Counted from the first letter of the stretch, positions 1-8,489 are shown. The stretch: DNA of 16,198 bases from AB-137-C09 sp964645625 (GCA_964645625.1 CAZYAI010000051.1:1-16198); one strand, 5' to 3'. Translations and numbers: made by a program. Notes: generated by a model from the letters alone, not told the origin.

Positions 1-119
1 CCGCTTTTTATAGGAAGAATATGACAGGTGAAGTCACCAGTTTATCACCAGACCCTGTACTTAAATTTATTTTTGATCGCAAATGGTTCCGTTTGCGCGA
101 TTATAATCTGTTAAAATAA
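1..119 (+). CDS. 3' end of an unidentified upstream gene (partial)
   Basis: An open frame enters from the left edge (first whole codon at base 3) and ends at TAA 117-119. It encodes about 38 residues ending in a basic/aromatic stretch (...FDRKWFRLRDYNLLK). An internal ATG at 21 would give a 32-residue peptide, but the frame stays open to the edge, so a C-terminal fragment of a longer protein is more likely. I do not recognise the family. The stop lies 21 nt before the DUF4197 start, which allows co-transcription. A short chance frame remains possible. Confidence 0.45.
   Translation, partial: AFYRKNMTGEVTSLSPDPVLKFIFDRKWFRLRDYNLLK
102..107 (+). promoter_or_regulatory. possible -10 element upstream of the DUF4197 gene
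   Basis: TATAAT at 102-107 is a perfect -10 consensus 33 nt before the ATG at 141. No good -35 at 16-18 nt is visible; TTGATC at 73-78 is too far away. The hexamer also lies inside the codons of the upstream frame, so it may be coincidental. Confidence 0.3.
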
Positions 120-140
120 ACGCATGATGGAGTGTAGAAT

Positions 141-893
141 ATGAAAAAACATTATTTTTTAGCGGTTTGCTTATGTTGCGCGAGCCTGCCAACACAGGCG
201 ATGGCTATTGACTGGATGCAGCAGGCTACAGGTGTGCTGGGTCAGTTGCAGCAGCCTCAAGGCGCAACGCAACAAAGCCGTGGCAGTGATCTTTCTCAAA
301 ATGAGATGGTGAAGGGGTTGAAAGAGGCTTTGACGGTGGGAACAGGGCGCGTGGTGTCACAATTATCACGGCAAAACGGCTTTTTGAAAGACCGTAGCAT
401 TCATATTCCACTGCCCAATCAGTTGGCACAGGTTCGTTCTACGTTGGCACAATTTGGTATGAGTGGTGCTTTGGATGATTTGGAGACGAAAATCAACCGC
501 GCAGCCGAACATGCCACGCCGCAAGCGAAGGCATTGTTCCTGCAATCCATTCGCAAAATGAGCCTACGTGATGCGCAAGGTATTTTGCGCGGCCCAAACG
601 ATGCCGCAACGCGTTATTTTGAACGCAATATGACCCCTGATTTGCGCAAAACATTGCGTCCCTTAATCGAAAAGTCCCTAAATCAAGTCGGTGCAGTTCG
701 TGCTTATGATGCTGTGATGGCGGATTACCGCAACATTCCGATGATGCCCGACCTCAAAGGTGATTTAAACAAGCATGCCATAGACGGCACGCTCAAAGGT
801 GTATTCCATTACCTTGCACAAGAAGAGGCTGCGATTCGTCAAAACCCAGCCAAACAAACAACGCGTCTATTACAACGTGTGTTTGCCCGTTGA
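141..893 (+). CDS. DUF4197 family secreted protein
   Basis: This 250-residue protein has a Sec-type signal peptide: Lys-Lys near the N-terminus, a hydrophobic stretch at residues 5-15, and a probable cleavage after the Ala-Met-Ala at about residues 20-22. A Gln-rich linker (about 33-50) follows. From about residue 50 the whole DUF4197 domain is recognisable: 'GLKEAL' near the start, the 'LETKINRAAEHA' helix, 'ILRGPNDAATRYF', and the closing '(E)EAAIRQNP...LLQRVF' pattern. DUF4197 proteins are small exported proteins of unknown function in Proteobacteria. The start is supported by GGAG at 129-132, 8 nt before the ATG. Many relatives are lipoproteins, but no clean lipobox is visible here because Cys10 is preceded by Val. 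The gene converges on the large minus-strand membrane-protein gene across a hairpin-bearing gap. Confidence 0.9.
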   Translation: MKKHYFLAVCLCCASLPTQAMAIDWMQQATGVLGQLQQPQGATQQSRGSDLSQNEMVKGLKEALTVGTGRVVSQLSRQNGFLKDRSIHIPLPNQLAQVRSTLAQFGMSGALDDLETKINRAAEHATPQAKALFLQSIRKMSLRDAQGILRGPNDAATRYFERNMTPDLRKTLRPLIEKSLNQVGAVRAYDAVMADYRNIPMMPDLKGDLNKHAIDGTLKGVFHYLAQEEAAIRQNPAKQTTRLLQRVFAR

Positions 894-992
894 TGCAACA
901 CGATAAGGCGTGGTAATGAGATAACTTGTTCGCGAAGCGCAAGGCTTATCCAGCGAGAATTAACTTGTCTTTCCATCCATAAATCCGATCCA

Positions 993-1028
993 AACGGGGC
1001 GAATTTGAGCACTCATATTCGCCCCGTT
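993..1028. terminator. hairpin in the convergent gap, possible bidirectional terminator
   Basis: Perfect 12-bp arms AACGGGGCGAAT (993-1004) and ATTCGCCCCGTT (1017-1028) enclose a 12-nt loop, which itself holds a small TGAG/CTCA stem. The hairpin lies between the end of the plus-strand gene at 893 and the end of the minus-strand gene at 1120, as expected for a terminator shared by convergent genes. Neither side has a clear T-run, so it may be a 3'-end stabiliser or a dispersed palindrome instead. The rest of the gap (894-992 and 1029-1119) shows nothing I can assign. Confidence 0.5.
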
Positions 1029-1119
1029 AGATGCTGCGAGACTCCTGTATTTTTGCAGGTGTGGCTGTTCCGCATTCAACGCTGTTTTTATGGCAAGCTT
1101 GGCGTTCTGATTTGGATCT

Positions 1120-4100
1120 CTACCACTCTCTATCCATGAATAGGGTGCTGGTTTTTAAATGTGTTTTTAAACGTTGGAAAAAGTAGGCTGCTAAAAGTAA
1201 CAATGAACCCATGAGTACAAAGGCCACAACTTTTTCAATCATGCTTAAATCATGCAGATCAAAAAATAGTATTTTTATCGCTGTAAAAAGATAAACCATT
1301 GAACTCACTACTAACAAAACGGCGAAGCGTGGCCATAAACTTTCAAAAAGCATGAGGGTGGCATGAAGTACCAACAACACAGACCAAACAGCTTGGAATA
1401 CCGTTGGATACCACGCCCATGTGGCGATGGTGTAGACTAGAATCAGAGTGAGATGTGAATATACCAGTTTACTGTTATAAGAACTAGCAAAGTTTCTGAG
1501 TACCGAAAAGTGTCGCCGTTTCACATGTACGACCAGTAAAGATAATAGAGCCGACGGCCATAATAGCCATGTCGCTAGCTCTGATTCATGTTGGAACATC
1601 ACGATTGCTACCATCAACAACGGGACAGCCAATACCCCTAGATACCAATAACCTAACTGTGTCCGTAAAGGGCTAAAGGTAGGGAAAACCCAAAGCATTG
1701 CCATGATATAGAGTTGTAGTCCCAGCATACCTACGGCCAATGAACCAAACAAATGGCTGATCAGTAATAGGCAGCATAAAGCCGCATAATAGAAGGCGGT
1801 TATAAACAATGGTCGGTAAGCATGCGCTTGGTCACGCAGATGAAACGCCTTAAAATAGCTTAGAATAATGGCAAAGTAGGCAAGACCAGCACATAAGCAT
1901 ACAACTAAGGGGGCAATCGGGAGGTTGTTCGCAAAGAATGCTGCAAAAAGAGTTGCCAACAACGCTATAGCTGTTAAGAGCATCTGCTCCAGATGTAGCG
2001 CAAATATATTTTTCCATAAATACAGCATAAAGGACAACAGTGCCGATAGCCACAATACAGCTGGCAACCACGTTGGGTGATTATGCCATACACCTGTTAA
2101 GAAACAGATCGGAATTAACAGGTAAAAGATGGTACGTAATGGCGTTGCAGGCTTTGCCCATCGACTAGCAGCGTAATAGCGAAGGTAAAAGGTTGAGGTG
2201 AGCCAGAGTAATGCAAAGACTTCAATATAGGCGAGCTTGCCAACCCAACTGACGGTCAAAAATAGGAAGCTTCCTGCCTCGTTGGCTGCAATCATGATTT
2301 GAGCCAAGGGGAGCAACCAGAGAAGCCAGGCGACTTTTTCTGTCAGCGGTAGCTGAAAGCGCACACTTCTGTAAAAAAGAAGCATCATTAATGGCAAGGC
2401 TATCAGCAAATAAGCATGGTTGCTGAGGAGGTAGCTGGTCGTGATGACAACGATAACCAACCAGAGTGATATGCTTTCACGAATGATATGCATCAGCGTG
2501 ATCTCAAGGTCTGTCAAGGTACTGTCAAAACGTATCTGCACCATCAGCACCAGTTGTAAACAGACTCCGATGCTTAGTAACATCCACCAAGCCGATGAAA
2601 ATAATGAGCCTTCAAGACCATTCATGATCCATAAAACACTGACTGAAGTGGCCCGTATTAATGCGACCAACATCAAAATATAGGCTTCGTAGCGAACATT
2701 AACCAGTTGAAAGATCATACCCAGATAGAGCAATAAAAGAGCCTCAACGCCCCATAACAGAGGTACAAAACTATGGTTTTTCCAAAACAGCAGCATTGCC
2801 AAGGCTAAAAACAGAGCCGCTTGTAAGATGAGCATGCTGTTACGTTTGATGTCTTGTGCCGTATGTTTCATTAGAAAGACCGCGCTAAGTAACAGCGCGT
2901 CAGCGATTAAACACCAGCCCAGTGTGGAACCACCGATTACCTGAGAGATGATTGAAATAAAGAGTGCTAAATTGGCAGTCATGAGTATGGCTGCTTTTGT
3001 TTTTTCTGCTGTGTCCAATAATTTGTAACTGTAGGTCAGGTAGAGGTAGAAGAATAGATGCATGACGACGCTTAGAAAAGCCATGGAAAAAACAGTATCA
3101 ATCTCTACACGTTGACTGAAGTGATAGCCAAACATGGCAGCACTTAACATGAATGCGATATAGCTTAATGCAGCCCAACGGATTTTATGTGCCAAGTGTA
3201 TGGAGGACATATTTAATAATAATAGATAACCTGGGTAGAGCAGCATCAGCCACGCCTCCCCTTCACCGAGCAGCGGTAAACAGGCACCGCCCACCAGTGA
3301 AACCAAGGCAACAATACGGGTGTTGAATATATGTGCCAATAGATAGGCGGTAGCTGTAAGTAGGGCTAAAACCACAAAAGATACCCAAGGTGAAACCAAT
3401 GAAAAAGCCGTACCCATGAAGTAGGCACAGAGGTAAGCCAAGATCATCCCCAGACCGATCAAAGCAGCGGCATACTCCTGCATATCGCTTTTGTTATGGT
3501 GCAATTTTATACCCAGTAGAACCACCCCAGCAGCTACAACAAAAGAGCAGAACAACTTCCATTCAATCGTCAACTGAACAAAGGAGTATTGCAGAATATA
3601 TGCAAAACCGATCACCAACAGCATAATGCCAGAAACAGTCATCAGAAAAACAGCCATCTTTTCTTGTTTTTTGTAGTGAAGGAACAGGGCAACGATTTGA
3701 TCGTACATATTATTCAGTACAGATACTCGAGCGATTACTGATTGCAGAGGGGCTAAAATGGATAGTAGTAGCGTCAAGAGGTGTGAGAATTCAAAGCTTT
3801 GCTGCGCAGGTTTCTGCTTTTCCAAGGCTTCATCTGGAACTGGATGCGTTATGGTTGGTTCTGCTTGCTGCTCGATTGCTAAAGGCTCATCATCAGGCGG
3901 TGGAGATGCTGGCGTTACTTTATATTCGGCCGAGGGTGTGAATAACTGCTTGGCTTGGTCGAAGCCTTGGGTGCTTAAAGTGGCTGTCTGATGTTCGTGT
4001 TCTTGCAATAAATCAGTAAATTGCTGTTGCAGTTGTTGCAGGTCGGATGTTAACGCCGCTTTTTCTTGCTTAAGCTGCTCTATTTCTGTGACGTTATCAT

Positions 4101-4212
4101 GGCAGGTTTGCTCTAATTCAGCGATATGGTCATGCAATTGGCGGCTTTTGGTGGCAACGAGCAGTTCAAAATCTGATAGTTCTTGGTACAGCTGTTGAAT
4201 ATCACGGTGCAT
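1120..4212 (-). CDS. large DUF2339-type polytopic membrane protein with N-terminal coiled coil
   Basis: The protein is 1030 residues from the ATG at 4212. I prefer this start because GGAGG lies 5 nt upstream of it; the frame also opens at a GTG at 4236, inside which that Shine-Dalgarno sits. Residues about 1-85 are heptad-like and Gln/Glu/Leu-rich (predicted coiled coil). Residues about 90-140 are a Pro/Glu-rich linker. The rest is dense in hydrophobic segments, probably more than 20 transmembrane helices. The first membrane pairs (around 'MLLVIGFAYILQYSF' and 'YAAALIGLGMILAYL') and a later 'GGACLPLLGEG' resemble the DUF2339 family, which has no established biochemical role. The gene follows dnaB on the same strand after about 70 nt with no obvious terminator between, so co-transcription is possible. 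The family call rests on topology and short motifs only. Confidence 0.72.
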   Translation of the reverse strand: MHRDIQQLYQELSDFELLVATKSRQLHDHIAELEQTCHDNVTEIEQLKQEKAALTSDLQQLQQQFTDLLQEHEHQTATLSTQGFDQAKQLFTPSAEYKVTPASPPPDDEPLAIEQQAEPTITHPVPDEALEKQKPAQQSFEFSHLLTLLLSILAPLQSVIARVSVLNNMYDQIVALFLHYKKQEKMAVFLMTVSGIMLLVIGFAYILQYSFVQLTIEWKLFCSFVVAAGVVLLGIKLHHNKSDMQEYAAALIGLGMILAYLCAYFMGTAFSLVSPWVSFVVLALLTATAYLLAHIFNTRIVALVSLVGGACLPLLGEGEAWLMLLYPGYLLLLNMSSIHLAHKIRWAALSYIAFMLSAAMFGYHFSQRVEIDTVFSMAFLSVVMHLFFYLYLTYSYKLLDTAEKTKAAILMTANLALFISIISQVIGGSTLGWCLIADALLLSAVFLMKHTAQDIKRNSMLILQAALFLALAMLLFWKNHSFVPLLWGVEALLLLYLGMIFQLVNVRYEAYILMLVALIRATSVSVLWIMNGLEGSLFSSAWWMLLSIGVCLQLVLMVQIRFDSTLTDLEITLMHIIRESISLWLVIVVITTSYLLSNHAYLLIALPLMMLLFYRSVRFQLPLTEKVAWLLWLLPLAQIMIAANEAGSFLFLTVSWVGKLAYIEVFALLWLTSTFYLRYYAASRWAKPATPLRTIFYLLIPICFLTGVWHNHPTWLPAVLWLSALLSFMLYLWKNIFALHLEQMLLTAIALLATLFAAFFANNLPIAPLVVCLCAGLAYFAIILSYFKAFHLRDQAHAYRPLFITAFYYAALCCLLLISHLFGSLAVGMLGLQLYIMAMLWVFPTFSPLRTQLGYWYLGVLAVPLLMVAIVMFQHESELATWLLWPSALLSLLVVHVKRRHFSVLRNFASSYNSKLVYSHLTLILVYTIATWAWYPTVFQAVWSVLLVLHATLMLFESLWPRFAVLLVVSSMVYLFTAIKILFFDLHDLSMIEKVVAFVLMGSLLLLAAYFFQRLKTHLKTSTLFMDREW

Positions 4213-4282
4213 CTTCCCCTCCGACCTTATACCCACCTACTTAGCACTTCAGCAGTAAACGTTAACAGAGCCTAAACAGTTA

Positions 4283-5638
4283 TCAATCAAAGCCTTGGCT
4301 GCGTGCATGGTTTTCAAAACGGGTGAACTCGCGCAAGAAGGTGAGGTTTACATCACCTGTGGGGCCATTACGCTGTTTGGCAATGATGATTTGCGCCAGT
4401 CCTTCGTTTTCAGGCTTTTTATTATACACTTCATCACGGTAGATAAACATAATAATATCAGCATCTTGCTCAATCGCGCCAGATTCGCGTAGGTCGGACA
4501 TGACGGGGCGTTTGTCGGCTCGTGACTCCAACGAACGGTTGAGCTGCGATAATACAATCACAGGTACATCCAGTTCTTTGGCTAAGCCTTTGAGTGAACG
4601 TGTTATTTCACTGATCTCTTGGTCGCGACGGTCGGCACTTGCTGAGCCACTCATCAGTTGTAGATAATCGATGAGCACCATATCCAAACGCTTGTTTTCA
4701 CGTTTAAGGCGGCGGCATTTAGAGCGTACTTCAACGACAGAAATTGCAGGTGTGTCATCAATGAAAATATCCGCCTCGGCCAAAGCACCACTGGCAGAGG
4801 CGAGTTTGCGCCAGTCTTCGACCGAAAAATTACCTGTGCGTAGGTTCTTCATATCGACGCGGGCTTCGGATGCCAACATACGCATGGCAATTTGTTGTGA
4901 TGACATTTCGAGTGAAAATACTGCCACGACGTGGGGTTCATCGGCACGGATGGCGGCATTTTGTGCGACGTTCATAGAGAACGCTGTTTTACCCATACTG
5001 GGACGACCTGCGATAATTACCAAGTCACCGCGCTGCATACCTGCTGTCATTTCATCTAAATCGGTATAGCCAGTGGCAACCCCTGTGATGCTGCGTTGAT
5101 CGGCATAACGCGCTTGCAGTTCGTTGTAGGCATCGGCCATTAAACTGCCTAGCTTGCTGAAGGTGGGACGCGAGCGGGAGAAGTTCTCTGCTACTGCGAG
5201 TACGCGCATTTCTGCTTTGTCGAGGTGTTCGCTTACGTCACGGTCTTTTTCTTCATAAACTTCTTGGGATACATGGGAGCAGACACTGAGTAATTGGCGC
5301 AGTGTCGCACGTTCACGCACGATTTCGGCATAATGGCGGACGTTGGCAGACATCGGTGTGGTATCAATAAGGCGACCTAAATACGCCTCGCCACCACAAC
5401 TTTCAAGCTCTTCACGTACCAGTAAATGGTCTTTGACAGTGAGCGCATCAAAGGGTTGGCTTTTGGCATGCAGTCGTTCGATAGCGGAAAAGATTAGGCG
5501 ATTGGCTTCGTTGTAAAAATGCTCGGTTAGCAGCGTTCCTTCAAGGCGTTCAAATGCCTCAGGGTCAAGCATGATGCCGCCTACAACAGCGCATTCAGCA
5601 TCAAAAGCATGGGGTGGAACGTGTTCACGCAAAGTCAT
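4283..5638 (-). CDS. dnaB: replicative DNA helicase DnaB
   Basis: This 451-residue hexameric helicase unwinds the chromosomal replication fork on the lagging strand and recruits DnaG primase. The N-terminal helical domain (about residues 7-115) begins with the typical 'DAECAVVGGIMLDPEAF'. The RecA-like domain carries Walker A GRPSMGKT (211-218), 'FSLEMSSQQIAMRML' (241-255), Walker B VLIDYLQ (321-327), the H3 motif 'IVLSQLNRSLE' (361-371) and the H4 region 'RESGAIEQDADIIMF' (384-398). Length is normal, and there is no sign of an intein. ATG at 5638 has a weak AGG about 8 nt upstream. The gene is separated from rplI by a hairpin and a Rho-independent terminator, so it probably has its own promoter or depends on read-through. 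Confidence 0.97.
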   Translation of the reverse strand: MTLREHVPPHAFDAECAVVGGIMLDPEAFERLEGTLLTEHFYNEANRLIFSAIERLHAKSQPFDALTVKDHLLVREELESCGGEAYLGRLIDTTPMSANVRHYAEIVRERATLRQLLSVCSHVSQEVYEEKDRDVSEHLDKAEMRVLAVAENFSRSRPTFSKLGSLMADAYNELQARYADQRSITGVATGYTDLDEMTAGMQRGDLVIIAGRPSMGKTAFSMNVAQNAAIRADEPHVVAVFSLEMSSQQIAMRMLASEARVDMKNLRTGNFSVEDWRKLASASGALAEADIFIDDTPAISVVEVRSKCRRLKRENKRLDMVLIDYLQLMSGSASADRRDQEISEITRSLKGLAKELDVPVIVLSQLNRSLESRADKRPVMSDLRESGAIEQDADIIMFIYRDEVYNKKPENEGLAQIIIAKQRNGPTGDVNLTFLREFTRFENHARSQGFD

Positions 5639-5692
5639 AGTGGTAACCTAAGGGGTGATGGGCAAATGTGTTTGCTGAGGGGAACTTCAACG

Positions 5693-5726
5693 AAAAAAGC
5701 AGCCCACCAAATTGGCAGGCTGCTTT
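5693..5726 (-). terminator. Rho-independent terminator downstream of rplI
   Basis: Read on the minus strand, a 9-bp stem (AAAGCAGCC at 5726-5718 and GGCTGCTTT at 5704-5696, 13-nt loop) runs directly into six Ts (5698-5693). It lies about 50 nt past the rplI stop and 55 nt before the dnaB start. It should therefore end or attenuate the ribosomal-protein transcript before dnaB. Confidence 0.85.
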
Positions 5727-5728
5727 GG

Positions 5729-5767
5729 TGCTGTATGATTGATGTGTTTACCATCAACCATACAGCA
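5729..5767 (-). other. long imperfect hairpin just after the rplI stop
   Basis: Arms TGCTGTATG (5729-5737) and CATACAGCA (5759-5767) form 9 bp. After a single A/C mismatch, TTGATG pairs with CATCAA for 6 bp more around a 7-nt loop. The structure sits between the rplI stop (5773) and the terminator stem, giving two stacked 3' hairpins. It may be an mRNA-stabilising or processing structure; no protein partner can be inferred. Confidence 0.5.
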
Positions 5768-5772
5768 GATGC

Positions 5773-6222
5773 TTACATATTTTCGGCAGCAACCGTAATA
5801 CGCATTTCTGCTACCACATCAGGGTGCAAACGCAATTGGAAGTTATGTTCGCCTACCACTTTGATATGCTCTTCTAGCAATACATTGCGACGCAACACTT
5901 CATGACCCAATTCAGCAAGCAGTGCAACAATGTCATGCTCACTCACGGAACCGTACAAATGTGTGCCATCGGATGTTGCACGAACAACAGACAATTCAAC
6001 ATCAGCCATCGCTGCTGCTTGTGCCTGTGCTTTTTCTAGCTCGTTGTGATGCTTAGCTTCCAATACCGCACGACGGCGTTCAAACACTTTACGATTGCCT
6101 TCGTTGGCAACAATCGCTTTGTTTTGAGGAAGTAGATAATTGCGGGCAAATCCTGGTTTAACGCTGACTTCAGAGCCAACATTACCCAAACCTTCAACCC
6201 GTTCCAAAAGAATTAACTGCAT
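5773..6222 (-). CDS. rplI: 50S ribosomal protein L9
   Basis: At 149 residues this is the usual length for L9, a 23S rRNA-binding protein at the base of the L1 stalk. The N-terminal domain shows the L9 signature almost intact: 'MQLILLERVEGLGNVG', then V..KPGFARNYLLP, but with Asn where the signature usually ends in Gly ('PQNKAI'). A central helix rich in Glu/Ala/Lys (about 45-75) links to the C-terminal domain, which has 'DGTHLYGSVSEHDI'. ATG at 6222 is preceded by GGAG at 8 nt. It is the last gene of the ribosomal part of the operon. The 84-nt gap upstream contains a small GCATAC/GTATGC hairpin (6247-6262). Confidence 0.97.
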   Translation of the reverse strand: MQLILLERVEGLGNVGSEVSVKPGFARNYLLPQNKAIVANEGNRKVFERRRAVLEAKHHNELEKAQAQAAAMADVELSVVRATSDGTHLYGSVSEHDIVALLAELGHEVLRRNVLLEEHIKVVGEHNFQLRLHPDVVAEMRITVAAENM

Positions 6223-6306
6223 GGCTTATTCTCCATTCTAGTACATGCATACCATCGTATGCGGATTCATCAATGCAGGGTGGGGGAAGCCACTCTGCTA
6301 TAGCAA

Positions 6307-7299
6307 CTACGCAGCGTCTGCTGGGTCGCTTATTTTATTACGGTAGTTGAACCATAGATCCAACATGCCAAGCATAATAAACGGCAGGATCATCATGCTC
6401 CAAAACATCAACATAAAGTACATCAGTACGATCAATGCAGCCAAAGCACGCGAGCGTAACCATAAGTGTACAACACTCACACCATTAAATGCCAATACGC
6501 CGCTGATGAACAAGGCTACGGTAACGCCCATATATTGCACATCACCACCAGCAAAATTCGCTGCTAAGAGTGATATGAACAACAATCCGCCAGACCATAT
6601 GGCTGGTTGAAAGTGCAATACAGCGCGAGGGTCACCGGTGTAAAAGCCATAATATGTGGCAACTTTGCGCGCAAACACCAAGTTGATACCCCACATAAAC
6701 CACAGCGATAACGCCAGCATACCTGGTAACACCCAGCCTAATAGCGTTTGAATGCTCTGCAAAGCATCGCTAGGCAATGCATCAGGTCGTTCACTCATGA
6801 CACCAAATAATGGTTGTAACAGGTGATTAACCCATGCGTGAGCTGACATATCTTGCGTTTGGTTGATCGCCACCAAAGTCACAATCGTAGCAAGCGTCGC
6901 ACCAATAATGAGTACATCGGAGCTTCGCGTCATGCCGCCACTGCTTAATAAAGCACGCGCTGCAATCGCAGGAATCAACACGTATAGAAAAGCAAAAACC
7001 AATGCTAATCCAATATTCACGCCAGGAATGAATGACACCAACAGCGCGGCTAAACCACCAGCTTGAGCAGCAAACACCGCACCGCCACCTATTGCTACCA
7101 AACCAGCCAAAGCAGGGGTGAAAAAGTTCAATGCCATAGCGAGCATGACGATGAACAACACCAACACAGGCAGTGAAGAAAACAACTGTGGCAACCACAA
7201 TTGCGCCGAGAACATAAATAACATCAGCAGACCGCAAGGGACTGGCTTAGTTAATATGAACTGGGCAGCAGGGGGTAATGGACGGCTTACGCTTTGCAC
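6307..7299 (-). CDS. DUF2232 family membrane protein
   Basis: A 330-residue hydrophobic protein with roughly 8-9 predicted membrane segments, for example around residues 22-60, 62-90, 92-118, 127-145, 188-210 and 230-315. Its position between rpsR and rplI is where many gammaproteobacteria carry a DUF2232 (YybS-like) membrane protein, and size and topology agree. Function is unknown. The start is a GTG at 7299; an in-frame stop lies 18 nt upstream, so no earlier start is possible. The Shine-Dalgarno is poor (AGG about 11 nt away), suggesting low expression compared with the ribosomal genes around it. Confidence 0.78.
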   Translation of the reverse strand: MQSVSRPLPPAAQFILTKPVPCGLLMLFMFSAQLWLPQLFSSLPVLVLFIVMLAMALNFFTPALAGLVAIGGGAVFAAQAGGLAALLVSFIPGVNIGLALVFAFLYVLIPAIAARALLSSGGMTRSSDVLIIGATLATIVTLVAINQTQDMSAHAWVNHLLQPLFGVMSERPDALPSDALQSIQTLLGWVLPGMLALSLWFMWGINLVFARKVATYYGFYTGDPRAVLHFQPAIWSGGLLFISLLAANFAGGDVQYMGVTVALFISGVLAFNGVSVVHLWLRSRALAALIVLMYFMLMFWSMMILPFIMLGMLDLWFNYRNKISDPADAA

Positions 7300-7330
7300 G
7301 TTTATGTATGCCTAGTCTTTAACCGTTGTA

Positions 7331-7675
7331 TTAATCGTGATGCAGCGGTGTGAATGCCAACAGTGCCAACACGCGAGCGCGCTTAACAGCTGTGGTCAAT
7401 ACACGCTGGTGCTTAGCACAAGTGCCAGTCACGCGGGAAGGCAAAATTTTGTAGCGTTCGGTAACAAATTGACTGAGTTGTTCAGGGTCTTTGTAGTCGA
7501 TGGTCATGGTTTTGTCTGCGCAGAACTTGCAGAACTTGCGACGACGTTGGAATTTACGACCACCCTGACCGCCTTGGCGACGTGCGGGGCGACGGTCGCC
7601 ACCTTGTTCGCCCGTTTTAGCAGCTGGAGCTGCTGATGCGTCCCGTTTTACTTCTTCTTTTACATTATCGCTCAT
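7331..7675 (-). CDS. rpsR: 30S ribosomal protein S18, zinc-type (C+) with N-terminal extension
   Basis: The core from about residue 41 (RKFQRRRKFC...) to 'RARVLALLAFTPLH' is S18, which pairs with S6 on the 30S platform. Two features stand out. First, about 40 extra N-terminal residues, charged and Gly/Arg/Gln-rich, precede the core, making 114 residues against about 75 in E. coli. Second, it keeps four potential zinc ligands: Cys49 and Cys52 (CKFC) plus Cys86 and His89 (TGTCAKHQ). The E. coli and Pseudomonas proteins have lost most of these. ATG at 7675 has AGGAG 6 nt upstream, supporting the long form. The gene starts 25 nt after priB. Confidence 0.95.
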   Translation of the reverse strand: MSDNVKEEVKRDASAAPAAKTGEQGGDRRPARRQGGQGGRKFQRRRKFCKFCADKTMTIDYKDPEQLSQFVTERYKILPSRVTGTCAKHQRVLTTAVKRARVLALLAFTPLHHD

Positions 7676-7700
7676 GCGATTCTCCTATGCATTAGTGCTG

Positions 7701-8009
7701 TTACACAGCATCAATCTGTCGCGATTGCTGAACCCATAGTTCCACCTGACCCCAACGTTCTTCGCCATCACGCGAGTAATAGCGGCGGCGTAATGTGCCA
7801 GCGACTTCGATGTGCTGACCTTCAAGTTGCGTTAGTTGCTCTGCTGCGGCACCGTCGGCACGCAGTGGAATCGGTTGACTATCCACGTGGCGAGCGCGGC
7901 TAGGGCCGAGCGAGGGGCGGGGAATTATTAGTGATGCAATCACTGCTAAACTTCCATCGGGAGTCCAGCGTTGTTTCAGGTCTTGCAATTCACCCTGAAG
8001 TTGAATCAA
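7701..8009 (-). CDS. priB: primosomal replication protein N (PriB-like OB-fold protein)
   Basis: About 102 residues of a small OB-fold protein placed exactly where PriB lies, between rpsF and rpsR. PriB binds ssDNA and bridges PriA and DnaT during replication restart. Recognisable features are the opening strand 'LIQLQGEL', the 'RWTPDGSLAV' turn (compare R.TPxG in the family), and later 'GQHIEVAGTLRRR' and 'RWGQVELWVQQ'. Start choice is uncertain. The first standard start is TTG at 8009, with no good Shine-Dalgarno. A CTG at 8021 overlaps the rpsF stop as CTGA and would give an N-terminus (M)NAPLIQLQGEL closer to PriB homologues. Either way translation is probably coupled to rpsF. Confidence 0.85.
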   Translation of the reverse strand: MIQLQGELQDLKQRWTPDGSLAVIASLIIPRPSLGPSRARHVDSQPIPLRADGAAAEQLTQLEGQHIEVAGTLRRRYYSRDGEERWGQVELWVQQSRQIDAV

Positions 8010-8017
8010 GGGTGCGT

Positions 8018-8461
8018 TCAGGCAGCAGACTCTTGGCTTGCTTCAGCCGCTTCAGCGGTAGCTTCTGGCGCAGCTTCAGTTGCTGCGACTTCTTCTGTTG
8101 CTTGTGCTGAATCGTCTGTTGCAGCTTCAGTTGCTGCTGGCTTGTTGCGGCGAGCTAATGGAGATGGTTTGTCATCAAATGTTTCGCTGCGAATGCTCAA
8201 AAAGCGAACAATGCGCTCATCTAAGCGGATAGCACTTTCCAATGCGTCGATTGCAGCAGCGTCACCGTCGGTAACGAGGAACATGTAATGTCCGCGTTTG
8301 CGCTTATTGATGCTGTACGCCATTGTGCGTGAGCCCCAGTATTCGCGTTTTACAACACGACCACCCGCTTTTTCAACGCGTGCGATAAGATTGTCTGTGA
8401 TGTTCTGGGTGTTTTCCTGAGATACATCAGGATTAACGATAAAGGTTGTTTCGTAGTACAC
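8018..8461 (-). CDS. rpsF: 30S ribosomal protein S6
   Basis: S6 forms a heterodimer with S18 on the 30S platform. I place the start at GTG 8461 (147 residues), because S6 proteins begin immediately before the 'YYETTFIVNPD' strand and an AGAGG lies 5 nt upstream. A frame extending to 8566 adds 35 residues with no S6 similarity and overlaps the leader hairpin. Core motifs are 'GGRVVKREYWGSRTMAYSINKRKRGHYMFL' in segments, then 'AIRLDERIVRFLSIR'. From about residue 100 there is a low-complexity Ala/Glu/Thr tail. Acidic S6 tails are common, and E. coli RimK adds glutamates to one. It is the first gene of the operon with priB, rpsR, DUF2232 and rplI. Confidence 0.95.
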   Translation of the reverse strand: MYYETTFIVNPDVSQENTQNITDNLIARVEKAGGRVVKREYWGSRTMAYSINKRKRGHYMFLVTDGDAAAIDALESAIRLDERIVRFLSIRSETFDDKPSPLARRNKPAATEAATDDSAQATEEVAATEAAPEATAEAAEASQESAA

Positions 8462-8489
8462 GGTGCCCTCTTGGTATCCTTTCAAAATA

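Noticed and set aside
1120..4212. Transporter or mechanosensitive channel identity for the large membrane protein
   Set aside because: No ATP-binding, permease or MscS-type signature was seen; only the DUF2339-like layout with an N-terminal coiled coil is supported.
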